From: Haladaptatus cibarius D43
Lineage (GTDB): Archaea > Halobacteriota > Halobacteria > Halobacteriales > Haladaptataceae
Reading direction: 5' to 3'
Length of the DNA: 64,000 bases
Assembly: GCF_000710615.1 (NCBI RefSeq)
Contig: NZ_JDTH01000002.1
Span: forward strand, 1,418,082 to 1,482,081
The position numbers were made by a program, and so were the translations under genes. Shown piece by piece: positions 51,805 through 60,607 of the stretch. How positions within the stretch are numbered: position 1 is the first letter of the stretch; each line of letters begins with the position of its first letter. The notes beneath the pieces are model-generated. The model was not told where the DNA came from. It searched no databases and was given only the letters and a program-made list of their open reading frames with translations.

Positions 51805-52596
51805 ATGCGAGAGTTCTCCGCCGACTATCTGGAACGAACGCGAGAGGGGATGTGGGAGTCCCGCGAGGCGCTTTCCGACCTCGAACTCGACACCCGAAAA
51901 CGCGTGCTCGATGTCGGCTGCGGAACGGGCGAACTCTCCCGCGTTCTGGCCGAAGAAACGGCAGGCGAAGTTGTCGGGACGGACGCAGACCCGCGGTTGC
52001 TGGCGGTCGCAGGGGAACACGTTCCGGTCGTTGCGGGCGATGCCCACCGACTGCCGTTTCCGGACGACAGTTTCGACCTCGTGGTCTGTCAAGCGTTACT
52101 CATCAATCTCCCCGACCCGGAACGTGCAGTTCGGGAGTTTGCCCGCATTTCGTCCGACCTCGTGGCCGCAATCGAACCGGACAATTCGGCCGTCTCGGTC
52201 GAATCGACCGTTTCCGTGGAGGGAAACCTGTCCCGCCGCGCCCGCGAAGCATACGTAGACGGCGTCGATACGAACGTCGCACTCGGCGGAGACGGAACGC
52301 GAAACGCGTTTTCGAACGTCGGTGTTTCCGACGTTTCGACCCTGAAACATCACCACTCGAAGACGGTCGCGCCGCCCTACTCGGCGCGCGACCTCGAAGC
52401 CGCGAAAAAGAAAGCGACCGCGAACGCGCTGGATGAGCGACGGGAAACCCTGACTAGTTCGCTCACGGCAGACGAGTACGAACGACTACGCGTCGAGTGG
52501 CGGGAAATGGGTCGGTCGGCCATCGAGCAGATGCAAGCAGACGAATATCGGCGGGCAGAGGTCGTTCCGTTTTACGTCACGACCGGGCGAGTGTAA
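51805..52596 (+). CDS. Class I SAM-dependent methyltransferase
   Basis: The product is 263 residues. The SAM-binding motif VLDVGCGTGELSRVLAEE, the acidic loop VVGTDADPRLL and the DSFDLVVCQALLINLPDPERAV motif are canonical. The C-terminal third is helical and charged (KKKATANALDERRETLTSSL) and may set substrate choice, which is unknown. It is divergent from azlC with a shared promoter region. Confidence 0.9.
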   Translation: MREFSADYLERTREGMWESREALSDLELDTRKRVLDVGCGTGELSRVLAEETAGEVVGTDADPRLLAVAGEHVPVVAGDAHRLPFPDDSFDLVVCQALLINLPDPERAVREFARISSDLVAAIEPDNSAVSVESTVSVEGNLSRRAREAYVDGVDTNVALGGDGTRNAFSNVGVSDVSTLKHHHSKTVAPPYSARDLEAAKKKATANALDERRETLTSSLTADEYERLRVEWREMGRSAIEQMQADEYRRAEVVPFYVTTGRV

Positions 52597-52656
52597 GCGA
52601 AGACGACCCAAATGTAATCCGAAAATTGTTATCATCACGATGGTTCGTATTACACT

Positions 52657-53748
52657 ATGGACCCACGAATCCGTGAACATGCAGAGGTAATCGTTGACCA
52701 CTCGGTGAAAATCAAAAAGGAAGATTCCGTCCGAGTCGCCGCCCCACCCGTGGCTGAAGACCTCGCCGTCGCTATCTATGAAAAACTCGGGGAGTGCGGT
52801 GCAAAACCCTCCCTTGCGATGCGGAGTTCACGGGCCAATCGGGCATATGACTTGGCGTGCGACACGGACGATTTCGAACTGCCCGAACATTCGCTCGCGG
52901 AGATGCAAGAAACGGATGCCGTCATTATCGTTAAGGGGTCGAAAAACACGGCAGAGATGAGCGACGTTCCGGGAGAAAAGGCCACGGCCTACACGACCGC
53001 AATGGCACCGATTCAAAAAGAACGGTTAGGCAAGCGATGGGTCGGGACGCAGTTCCCCGCGCCCGGCGAAGCACAACTGGCCGAAATGAGCACCGAAGAG
53101 TACGAGAAATTCGTTTACGGTGCGGTAAACAAAGATTGGGACGAACAGCGCGAGTTCCAACACAATATGGTCGAAATACTCGACCCTGCGGACGAGGTTC
53201 GTATCGTCTCCGGAGGCACCACCGACATCCGAATGAGCGTCGAAGGGATGAAGACGGTCAACGACTACGGTGAGAAAAACCTCCCGGGCGGAGAGGTGTT
53301 CACCGCACCAGTACCGGATTCCGTAGACGGCGAAGTACTGTTCGACAAACCGCTCATTCGTCAGGGGCGAGAAATCGAAGGCGCATGGCTGAAATTCGAA
53401 GACGGCGAAGTAGTCGAACACAGCGCCGAGAAGAACGAAGAAGTGCTCACGGGCGTTCTCGACACGGACGAGGGTGCGCGCCGACTCGGCGAACTGGGCA
53501 TCGGAATGAACCGCGATATTGACCGATTTACGTACAATATGCTGTTCGACGAAAAGATGGGCGACACCATCCACCTTGCAATCGGAAAGGCCATCGGACA
53601 GACTGTTCCAGAGGGGCAACCGTACAACGAGAGTGCAACGCACCTCGACATGATTGTCGATATGAGTGAGGATTCGTTCATCGAAGTTGACGGCGAAATC
53701 GTCCAACGAAACGGGACGTTTCGCTTCGAAGATAAATTCGAGGGATGA
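52657..53748 (+). CDS. M29-family (thermophilic) aminopeptidase
   Basis: The product is 363 residues with the M29 pattern: NLPGGEVFTAPV (Glu ligand), IGMNRDIDRFTYNMLFDEKMGDTIHLAIG, and THLDMIVDM (His/Asp ligands). Family members bind two divalent ions and remove N-terminal residues in the cytosol. An AT-rich box (ATTGTTATCATCACG at about 52625) precedes the start. Length is about 45 residues below bacterial members, mostly at surface loops. Confidence 0.9.
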   Translation: MDPRIREHAEVIVDHSVKIKKEDSVRVAAPPVAEDLAVAIYEKLGECGAKPSLAMRSSRANRAYDLACDTDDFELPEHSLAEMQETDAVIIVKGSKNTAEMSDVPGEKATAYTTAMAPIQKERLGKRWVGTQFPAPGEAQLAEMSTEEYEKFVYGAVNKDWDEQREFQHNMVEILDPADEVRIVSGGTTDIRMSVEGMKTVNDYGEKNLPGGEVFTAPVPDSVDGEVLFDKPLIRQGREIEGAWLKFEDGEVVEHSAEKNEEVLTGVLDTDEGARRLGELGIGMNRDIDRFTYNMLFDEKMGDTIHLAIGKAIGQTVPEGQPYNESATHLDMIVDMSEDSFIEVDGEIVQRNGTFRFEDKFEG

Positions 53749-53822
53749 GCTAGTGGATAAGGTCGCAAAAATTCAAATACCAAACCGAAGCCAACCCCGA
53801 CGTGACCTGAAACCGGTCGCGT

Positions 53823-53886
53823 GAGTGGCCGAGGACGTTGTGTGGCACACCCTCGCGCGAACGAAGCGTGCCGCCTGTTTGCCACT
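53823..53886. terminator. Stem-loops between convergent genes
   Basis: GAGTGGC (53823-53829) pairs with GCCACTC (53880-53886), and inside it GGCAC pairs with GTGCC. The segment lies between the stop of the M29 gene and that of the gene on the other strand, so it may end both transcripts. No T-run follows, so intrinsic termination is uncertain. Confidence 0.35.
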
Positions 53887-53906
53887 CGCTTGAGTTCTAG
53901 TGACGA

Positions 53907-54554
53907 TTACACCACGTCGCCGCGAACCGTCGTACCATCCTGTCGCCGTCGATAGGATTCGACTGCGTCCGCGGCCGAGTCCGTCTTCTCTTCGTCCATT
54001 CCGAGCATCTCCAACGCGGCCGGGAGCGTCGGAAACGCGAACTCGCTTTCGCGCAGTTTTCGGAACGCTTCCGTGCTTCGCTGGCCATCAACCCACAGAC
54101 AGACGCCTCTGGGGTCGAGAATCTGTTCGTAGGCATCGCGGGCCATCGCACCTCGCAAACGTTGGGTGACATTATCCTCGAAACTCGAATTGCAGACTTC
54201 GAGGTGAACCGGTTCGTTTTCTGGCAAGAGGTGCACCGCCAGACATTTTTCGGGTGCCGCATAGCCGTTGTCGTTCGCCCGAATCAGGTCGGGATGGTCG
54301 TCTGCCCACTCCGCGCGAACTGTCTTCCCGATACCCTTCACGCTGTGGGTGTCCACAAAGTCGCCTTCGCGGTCGGCGTCGTCACCTCGGAGCAGGATGT
54401 CCTTCGTTACGTACACGTCGAGTCGGTCGATAGGGTCAAGACCGAGTGCCACGTCGCCGTACACCCAAATTTCGCGGACGGGGACTGGCATGGTGTCGTT
54501 CTCGACCGTCTCGACGAGTTCCTCGACGCGCTGGATTGCCGCGCTTCGCTCCAT
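53907..54554 (-). CDS. Haloarchaeal conserved protein, nucleotidyltransferase-like pattern
   Basis: The product is 215 residues starting MERSAAIQRVEELVETVEND. The segment VREIWVYGDVALGLDPIDRLDVYVTKDILL recalls the G-[S/D]-x8-D-x-D arrangement of small nucleotidyltransferases (GDVALG...DRLDVYV), yet the rest is not familiar. It is conserved in haloarchaea (DUF7095-like), and the function is unproven. It is divergent from the large PAS sensor gene; the upstream extension to 54680 is not coding. Confidence 0.65.
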   Translation of the reverse strand: MERSAAIQRVEELVETVENDTMPVPVREIWVYGDVALGLDPIDRLDVYVTKDILLRGDDADREGDFVDTHSVKGIGKTVRAEWADDHPDLIRANDNGYAAPEKCLAVHLLPENEPVHLEVCNSSFEDNVTQRLRGAMARDAYEQILDPRGVCLWVDGQRSTEAFRKLRESEFAFPTLPAALEMLGMDEEKTDSAADAVESYRRRQDGTTVRGDVV

Positions 54555-54686
54555 CGGGTTCGAATTCGGGTTTGGCGTGGATAAGTCCGCTGGAACGACG
54601 ACCAGCGCGGAATCGGCAACGGATTCATGACTGTGCCGACCCTCTCTGCGCGTAGTTGCTGCTAATAACGAGGAGCACAAATCGAC

Positions 54687-57600
54687 ATGATTTCGTTTCC
54701 CGATAAACAGACATCGCTCGATGGCGGCGGATTCGGTGCTGTCGCGTCGTGGTTGTGCGACGAAGAGAGTTCGTCTTCCCCCCTGTTTTCAGCGGTAGAC
54801 GAAGCACTGTGTGCGTTTGCGTTTAGACCCGACGAACCGCTCACGTGGTGGTCGAATCGCCTGACCGACCTGACCGGGCGTCCCGACTCCGATCTCGTCG
54901 AACTACGTGCGAGCGACCTCGTCGTTGCGTCAGATAGAGAACGGTTCGAAACCGGTGTTCAGACCGCCCTCGACGAAGGAGAAGCATCTTTCGTTGTGGC
55001 GTTCGATACGACGAAACGACACGTTCGATTCGGCGATTGTCGAATCGTTCGGCTTCGGGAGAACGACCTCTGTTTCGCCGTCGTCACCGAAACGAGCGAG
55101 TTGACAGATCATCGGAAAACGCTGAATCGCGTCGATACGATAATTTACGCGCTCGACACCGAACTGCGGTTCGTATACGCAAACGACCCGTGGTACGAAT
55201 CGGCGGCCGAGTGGGGCCATGACGGACATTCGGTACTCGGAGAGCACATTTGGACGCTGTTTCCGACCGCCATCGGAACGCGATTGCACGACGAAATCGA
55301 CGCCGCACTGGAGACACAGCAACCGAACAGGTTCGAAGAGTATCTGCCAGAGGCGGAGATGTGGATGGAGACGCAACTCTATTCATCCGCGGATGGCGTG
55401 ACGGTGTTTACAAGAGATATTACCGACGAAAAGAATCGGCAACGGGAACTCGAACGCTACGAAACCATCGTGGAAACGGTCGGTGACGGAATCTACGCCT
55501 CGGACGATTCGGTCAGATTTAGTTCGGTCAACGAGGCGATGGAGGAGTTGACGAGATACTGTCGGGACGAACTCGTCGGCGCACACGTATCACTCATCGC
55601 GGACGACGAAACGGTTGCAGAAGCGATTCGCCAACGAGAACGGCTTCTCGCCGGTGAAATCGACGTTGGAAAGTACGAAATACCGATCAGAACTGCTGAC
55701 GGCGAAGAAATTCCAGTCGAAGTCAGATTTACCGCATTACCAGTCAAGGACGGGGACTTCGAAGGGACTGTCGGCGTCATGCGCGACATTTCGGAACGAG
55801 TGGAACGCGACCGACGACTTCAAATCGAACGTGACCGAGTGACGGCGATGTTCGAAAATTCGGGGGATGCCATGGCATACTGCGAGTACGACGGTGAGAC
55901 GCCGATGATTCGGGCAGCGAACGACGCGTTCGAGGAGAGTTTCGGGGTCTCCCAGGAGGTGGTCGGCATGCCGATCGACGAGGTGGTCGTCCCATCCGAG
56001 TTCCAAGCAGAAGCAACCGACATCAACCATCGGACGAAGAAAGGGGAGTATATCGAACGGGAGGTCAGGCGCGAAACGACCGATGGCGTTCGTGATTTCT
56101 TCCTGCGGTCGATTCCGATACGCCCGGGTGAGTCGGGCGAACGGTCGTACGGCGTCTATACAGATATTACCGAGCAAAAAGAGCGCGAGCGGGAACTCGA
56201 ACGCTACGAAACCATCGTGGAGACGGTCAGCGACGGCATCTACACGACCGACGAGCAGTTTCGGTTTACGTCCGCCAACGATGCATTCGTTTCGATGACC
56301 GGGTACAGTCGTGACGAACTGCTAGGAAGCACCCCGGAACTGATAACGAGCGAAGAGACGCTCGCGGAAACGACGCGGTTGCGCGAGCGAATACTGTCCG
56401 GGGAAACCGAGACGGAGACGACGACGATAGACCTGCGTTCTGCAGAGGGGGAGGAGATTCCGGTAGAACTTCGTTTCAGGCCGCTTCCGAGCGACGATAC
56501 GTCGGAGGGGCAGGGAACCGTCGGTGTCGTCCGCGACATCACGGAACGAGTCGAGCGCGAGCGCGCGCTCCGCGAGAACGAAGAACGACTTCGAACCGTG
56601 GTCGAGAACATTCCGGTTATTCTGTTCGCCGTCGATGTCGATGGGACGTTTACACTCTCCGAGGGACGCGGACTGTCGACGTTCGATGCGGATGTGGAGG
56701 ATGCTGTGGGCAACTCCGTTTTCGACTGGTTGGCTGATTATCCTGCCATCACTGACGACATCGAACGGGCGCTGTCGGGCGAACCGGTCGATACGATTCA
56801 CGAGATATGCGACGGATATTTCGAAACGTGGTATCAACCGATTCGGGAGGATAACGAGGTGACCGGCGTCATCGGCGTCTCGATGGACGTTACAGAGCGC
56901 ATACGTCACGAACAGGCGCTTACGGCGCTCCACACGGCGACACAGGAGATGCTCGAAGCCGATTCGACGGAGGCGGTCGCCCAAATCGCCGCGGAGGTCG
57001 GGGCGTCGGTTCTCGACCTCCCCGGCGTAGCCGTCTTCCTGTTCGACGAGGAGACGAACGTGCTGCGGCCGGTGGCACATTCCGACGACGTGCCGGAACT
57101 CGTGGGCGAACCCACGTCGTTCGAAGCGGGTGAAAGCATTGCGTGGCAGGTGTTCGTTGCGGGAGAGACACGGGTGTTCGACGACGTGCGCGAATCGGAA
57201 CACGTCTACAACCCGGACACTCGTCTCAGGAGTGGCTTGTACGTCCCGCTTGGCAATCACGGCGTGTTCGTTTCCTTGGATGACCAGACGGCAACCTTCG
57301 AAGCGGACGCTATCGAACTGGCGAGGATTTTTGCCGCAACGACGCAGGCCGCACTCGACCGCGTGAGTCGGGAGTCCGCCCTTCGAGAGCGCGAACGAGA
57401 ACTCGAACAACAGACGGAGCGGCTCGAACGACTGCACGAAACGACGGAGTTGCTTCGTGACATCGAGCATCTGCTCGTCCTCGCGGACTCGCGTTCCAAC
57501 ATGGTCAACGAGGTGTGTGAACGCCTCGCGGGAACCGACCGATTTGCGATGTCGTGGGTCGGACGCCCCGACGAAACCGCATCGCAGGTGATTCCGGAGG

Positions 57601-58655
57601 CATGGGCCGGAACCGAGCGTGGGTATCTGGATAGCGTCTCACTCGCGCTGAATGACGACTCGGAGACAGAGGGTGAAGGCGAACCTGCCCTGACGGCAGT
57701 CCAAAGTGGCGACTTGACTGCCATCGGAAACGTGGCGGAGGTTGCCGGTGTCACGGCAGGACTCCAAAGCGATGACTGGCGACCCGAGGCGCTCATGCGT
57801 GGCTATCAGTCGGTCGTCGCCATTCCGCTCGTCTATCGAGACTATTCGTATGGCGTGTTGGCCGTGTACGCAAATCGCCCCGATGCCTTCGATGCACTAT
57901 CTCGGGAGGTGTTTGCCGAACTCGGCGAAACCATCGCCTACGCCATCAATGCTATCGAAACGAAGCGCGGATTACTGACTGACCAAACTGTCGAACTCGA
58001 CTTGCGCGTCGACGACTCCGACGATTTACTCCAACGACTTGCGGGCAGTCTCGACTGTCAGGTCGCGTATGAAGGCGTCGTGGCAGGTAACGAGGATGAA
58101 GACCATCTGTTCATCACGACCTCGGTAACGGACGTCGAAGCAGTGCAGTCGTATCTCGACGGCGTCGTCGGGGTCGCGGACAGTCGGCTCGTCAGCGAAC
58201 GCGACGAGAACGCGCTGTTCGAGGTGACCGTCACCGAGCCGCTGTTTGCCTCGGCGCTGGTCGAACGGGGAGCCGTCCCGGAGTCGATTACGGCGAGCGA
58301 ACAGTCGATTCGAGCGGTCGTCAACGTCCCGCACACGACGGAAGTGAGGGAGTTCGTAGAGACACTGCGAGTGCGCTATCCAAGACTTGAACTCGCCGCG
58401 CGGCGGAATAGAGAACGGCCGGTGCAGACAGTGCAGACGTGCCGTGCCGCGTTCGAGGAGCGATTGACCGACCGTCAGCAACAGGTGTTAGAAACCGCGT
58501 ATCTAAGCGGCTTTTTCGACTCGCCACGGAGTACGACCGGGCAGGAGGTTGCCGCCTCACTCGGCATCACGCAACCGACGTTCATCAACCACCTCAGGTC
58601 GGCACAGCGGAAACTGTTCGACCAACTGTACGAAGCGGATATGCTAGATAGCTAG
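54687..58655 (+). CDS. Multi-PAS/GAF sensor with bacterio-opsin-activator HTH output
   Basis: The product is 1,322 residues and soluble. An N-terminal PAS-like region (about 30-140) is followed by PAS domains near 145-245, 255-375, 380-495, 500-620 and 625-745. GAF domains lie near 755-890 and 925-1085. A BAT-type domain follows (about 1090-1245) and then the C-terminal HTH_10 (LTDRQQQVLETAYLSGFFDSPRSTTGQEVAASLGITQPTFINHL). No kinase domain exists, so signals must act directly on DNA binding. Two PAS domains begin with an almost identical RELERYETIVETV segment, pointing to internal duplication. Ligands (flavin, haem or others) cannot be stated. Confidence 0.9.
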   Translation: MISFPDKQTSLDGGGFGAVASWLCDEESSSSPLFSAVDEALCAFAFRPDEPLTWWSNRLTDLTGRPDSDLVELRASDLVVASDRERFETGVQTALDEGEASFVVAFDTTKRHVRFGDCRIVRLRENDLCFAVVTETSELTDHRKTLNRVDTIIYALDTELRFVYANDPWYESAAEWGHDGHSVLGEHIWTLFPTAIGTRLHDEIDAALETQQPNRFEEYLPEAEMWMETQLYSSADGVTVFTRDITDEKNRQRELERYETIVETVGDGIYASDDSVRFSSVNEAMEELTRYCRDELVGAHVSLIADDETVAEAIRQRERLLAGEIDVGKYEIPIRTADGEEIPVEVRFTALPVKDGDFEGTVGVMRDISERVERDRRLQIERDRVTAMFENSGDAMAYCEYDGETPMIRAANDAFEESFGVSQEVVGMPIDEVVVPSEFQAEATDINHRTKKGEYIEREVRRETTDGVRDFFLRSIPIRPGESGERSYGVYTDITEQKERERELERYETIVETVSDGIYTTDEQFRFTSANDAFVSMTGYSRDELLGSTPELITSEETLAETTRLRERILSGETETETTTIDLRSAEGEEIPVELRFRPLPSDDTSEGQGTVGVVRDITERVERERALRENEERLRTVVENIPVILFAVDVDGTFTLSEGRGLSTFDADVEDAVGNSVFDWLADYPAITDDIERALSGEPVDTIHEICDGYFETWYQPIREDNEVTGVIGVSMDVTERIRHEQALTALHTATQEMLEADSTEAVAQIAAEVGASVLDLPGVAVFLFDEETNVLRPVAHSDDVPELVGEPTSFEAGESIAWQVFVAGETRVFDDVRESEHVYNPDTRLRSGLYVPLGNHGVFVSLDDQTATFEADAIELARIFAATTQAALDRVSRESALRERERELEQQTERLERLHETTELLRDIEHLLVLADSRSNMVNEVCERLAGTDRFAMSWVGRPDETASQVIPEAWAGTERGYLDSVSLALNDDSETEGEGEPALTAVQSGDLTAIGNVAEVAGVTAGLQSDDWRPEALMRGYQSVVAIPLVYRDYSYGVLAVYANRPDAFDALSREVFAELGETIAYAINAIETKRGLLTDQTVELDLRVDDSDDLLQRLAGSLDCQVAYEGVVAGNEDEDHLFITTSVTDVEAVQSYLDGVVGVADSRLVSERDENALFEVTVTEPLFASALVERGAVPESITASEQSIRAVVNVPHTTEVREFVETLRVRYPRLELAARRNRERPVQTVQTCRAAFEERLTDRQQQVLETAYLSGFFDSPRSTTGQEVAASLGITQPTFINHLRSAQRKLFDQLYEADMLDS

Positions 58656-58733
58656 CCGTGGGTATTCCATGCTACTGCATAGCTAGCTGGAACCGCTTTG
58701 TCGATACTGCACGTGAACTGTGTCGTAGAACGC

Positions 58734-59018
58734 ATGAACGAACGAGCAAACACCGTCACAACGCCGATTACGAATGGCCACGTCAGCGAAGCTGTCGTAC
58801 AGGCCATCTCGCAGGTGAACGGCGTTGACCCACTCGAACTCGATTCTCCGCTGTACGATACCATCGACCCGGATGCACTCGACCGACTATTTCAACCGAC
58901 GCCGACGACCAAGCGAGACATCGAATCGAAGATTAGTTTCACCGTTGCGGGCTGTGAGGTGACGATCACTGATAATCGAGTCGTAGCCGCAAAGCGTTTG
59001 TCGCCAGTCGATACATGA
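58734..59018 (+). CDS. HalOD1 output-domain protein
   Basis: The product is 94 residues. The stretch VSEAVVQAISQVNGVDPLELDSPLYDTIDPDALDRLF is the HalOD1 pattern, and the following VAGCEVTITDNRVVAA finishes the fold. HalOD1 proteins are haloarchaeal stand-alone or fused output modules, probably in signalling. It follows the sensor gene by 78 bases, and its stop overlaps the next gene (ATGA). Confidence 0.88.
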   Translation: MNERANTVTTPITNGHVSEAVVQAISQVNGVDPLELDSPLYDTIDPDALDRLFQPTPTTKRDIESKISFTVAGCEVTITDNRVVAAKRLSPVDT

Positions 59019-59269
59019 ACGAGGATACGGACGACAGAGAACCAGAAGACCGCACCACTGCCGCGTCCCCGATGGGAACGCCGGTCTGTTCTCACTGTGG
59101 GTCGCCCATCGAGACAACCGACTGGTTTCCCATCGTCACGGAAACCACTGGAAGCGAATCGGTCGTCCTCCACTCGTTCTGCAACGAAGCGTGTCAAGAC
59201 GCGTGGAACCGACAGCAGTCGGACGAACGACAGCAATCCGAAAGCCGACGAGAGACGAATATCGAGTAA
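59015..59269 (+). CDS. Small zinc-site protein (DUF7576-like)
   Basis: The product is 84 residues. CSHCGSPIETTDWFPIV and FCNEACQDAWNRQ supply four Cys in a zinc-ribbon/treble-clef arrangement. The C-terminus is Gln/Glu/Arg-rich and disordered. Four-base overlap with the HalOD1 gene indicates one operon and perhaps a shared signalling task. Confidence 0.8.
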   Translation: MNEDTDDREPEDRTTAASPMGTPVCSHCGSPIETTDWFPIVTETTGSESVVLHSFCNEACQDAWNRQQSDERQQSESRRETNIE

Positions 59270-59313
59270 CCGCCGCAGTTCCACCACAGAACCCCCACGA
59301 GCATTCGACCTAG

Positions 59314-59457
59314 ATGTCAAATAAAAAAGAAACCCGAACAGCAGACGTACAACAGACCGAATACACCGACGGCGCAGGCCGCGTCATCATGCTATACGAC
59401 CCCGACGACGCGGATGCATGGATTCGCTCCTGCGTGACCTATCCGGTCGAGCCGTAA
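59314..59457 (+). CDS. Small haloarchaeal protein (DUF7331 type), 47 residues
   Basis: The frame gives MSNKKETRTADVQQTEYTDG followed by AGRVIMLYDPDDADAWIRSC. The core TEYTDGAGRVxxLYDPDxxDAW is a pattern I associate with a widespread small haloarchaeal family of unknown function. It follows the zinc-site gene by 44 bases on the same strand. Confidence 0.78.
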   Translation: MSNKKETRTADVQQTEYTDGAGRVIMLYDPDDADAWIRSCVTYPVEP

Positions 59458-59500
59458 CCGAATCGGATTTTGCGGACGGTGCCAGCCGTGGCGACGAGAG

Positions 59501-59788
59501 CTACCGCGTAATTTCGATACCGTCGGCTTCCCCCGCGACCACCCAGTCGTCGTCGCCGAGGCTATAGTGGCGAACCTCCGGCGTCTCCCACTCCCCATCG
59601 ACGCATTCCGAGCTGACCTCGCACCGTCGGATGCCTTCGTGTCGCGGTTCGATTTCGAGTCGGAAGCGGTCGTCGGGCATGTAATCGATTGGACTCGCAG
59701 GTCCCTCGTAGGCGGTTCCGTCCGCGAGTTCGATGCGAACGTGGTTCCCTAATGTAACGATTTCTAGCGTTTCGGTGAACGTTTGCAT
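59501..59788 (-). CDS. Small haloarchaeal beta-rich protein, unknown function
   Basis: The product is 95 residues starting MQTFTETLEIVTLGNHVRIELADG. Alternating strands (HVRIELADGTAYEG, DRFRLEIEPRH, HYSLGDDDWVVAGEADGIEI) suggest a small barrel, loosely SH3- or Sm-like. It converges with the DUF7331-type gene and has no close partner. Confidence 0.65.
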   Translation of the reverse strand: MQTFTETLEIVTLGNHVRIELADGTAYEGPASPIDYMPDDRFRLEIEPRHEGIRRCEVSSECVDGEWETPEVRHYSLGDDDWVVAGEADGIEITR

Positions 59789-60059
59789 GTCGGTCAGTAA
59801 CACGCGGCGAACCTGAGTAAGCGTTACGGCTTTTCAGCGGAATGTGTGAAAAATATTGCCCTGAGTCGTGTTTCAGAGTGGATTTGTTCGTAATTGTGGA
59901 ATTATTTGTTACTTTATCGCAGTGGTGTCTGGCATTGTACTTTTGTTTGTACTTCGGGCAATTCACGACACCAATCAGACCACCACTGCGACGAAATCAT
60001 GTGTGGGTTATCTTCAAGCGTAGGTTATCTCATTCGATGATAGATGTTCGATAGTGGCC
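59789..60059. other. AT-rich spacer before the inverted-repeat element
   Basis: About 270 bases with low GC and no good frame. A plus-strand 70-codon frame at 59842 is hydrophobic by chance (TTT/TGT-rich) and has no start context, so I do not call it. The promoter of the minus-strand gene at 59788 lies at its left side. Confidence 0.4.
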
Positions 60060-60440
60060 GCGAATCACGACTTCAATCAGACCGCCTCCGCACCGTATCC
60101 GGCCACACACCTCCCCAACCGATTCTCTCCGCTGCTCCCGGTGGTCGCGTCGTCGTTCATCCCTCGCGTGATAGTTGGCAAGCCCGAGGACTTGTCGTCT
60201 GAGGGCTTGCGCAGTATCCGCGCGAGGTCTTCGTGAGCGACGGAGGAGTTCTCGTGAGTGACAGCGGAGCGAACGAGAGCACGGAAGTGCTGTACTCTTC
60301 CGGAGCGAGCGAACGGTTCGTCGGAGACGAACTCCGACGGTGGATGACCGAAATGAGCGTCAGCGAATGGAAGGAGTCGGTTGGGGAGGTCTGTGGGAGG
60401 GGTGCGGTGGCGGTGCGGTTTGAGTAGAGTCGTGATTCGC
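60060..60440. repeat. 381-bp non-coding element with inverted-repeat ends
   Basis: The outer 13 bases are perfect inverted repeats: GCGAATCACGACT at 60060-60072 and its complement at 60428-60440. About 40 bases further in, ACCTCCCCAACCGA (60109-60122) and its complement (60377-60390) pair again, with partial pairing between. The centre is rich in GAGCGA-type motifs. Frames inside have poor composition. No transposase or target duplication is seen. It resembles a MITE or another dispersed haloarchaeal repeat, but no second copy occurs in this window. Confidence 0.65.
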
Positions 60441-60607
60441 TTACAACACGTATCCAAGAGTTGTAGGTGTACGATTTTAAGAGATTCTGACAGTCATGAA
60501 CCGATGTCTCCTCACACAAGTATTAAAAACGAGTCGTCGCGCGACAGGAGCAGAATCCCACATGAACATCTCAAGCTTGAAGACGCCTGAACGAAACGGT
60601 ATCACAA

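Noticed and set aside
60233-60427. 64-codon plus-strand frame inside the inverted-repeat element
   Set aside because: It lies wholly between inverted-repeat arms with low-complexity GAGCGA-type sequence; better explained as non-coding repeat.
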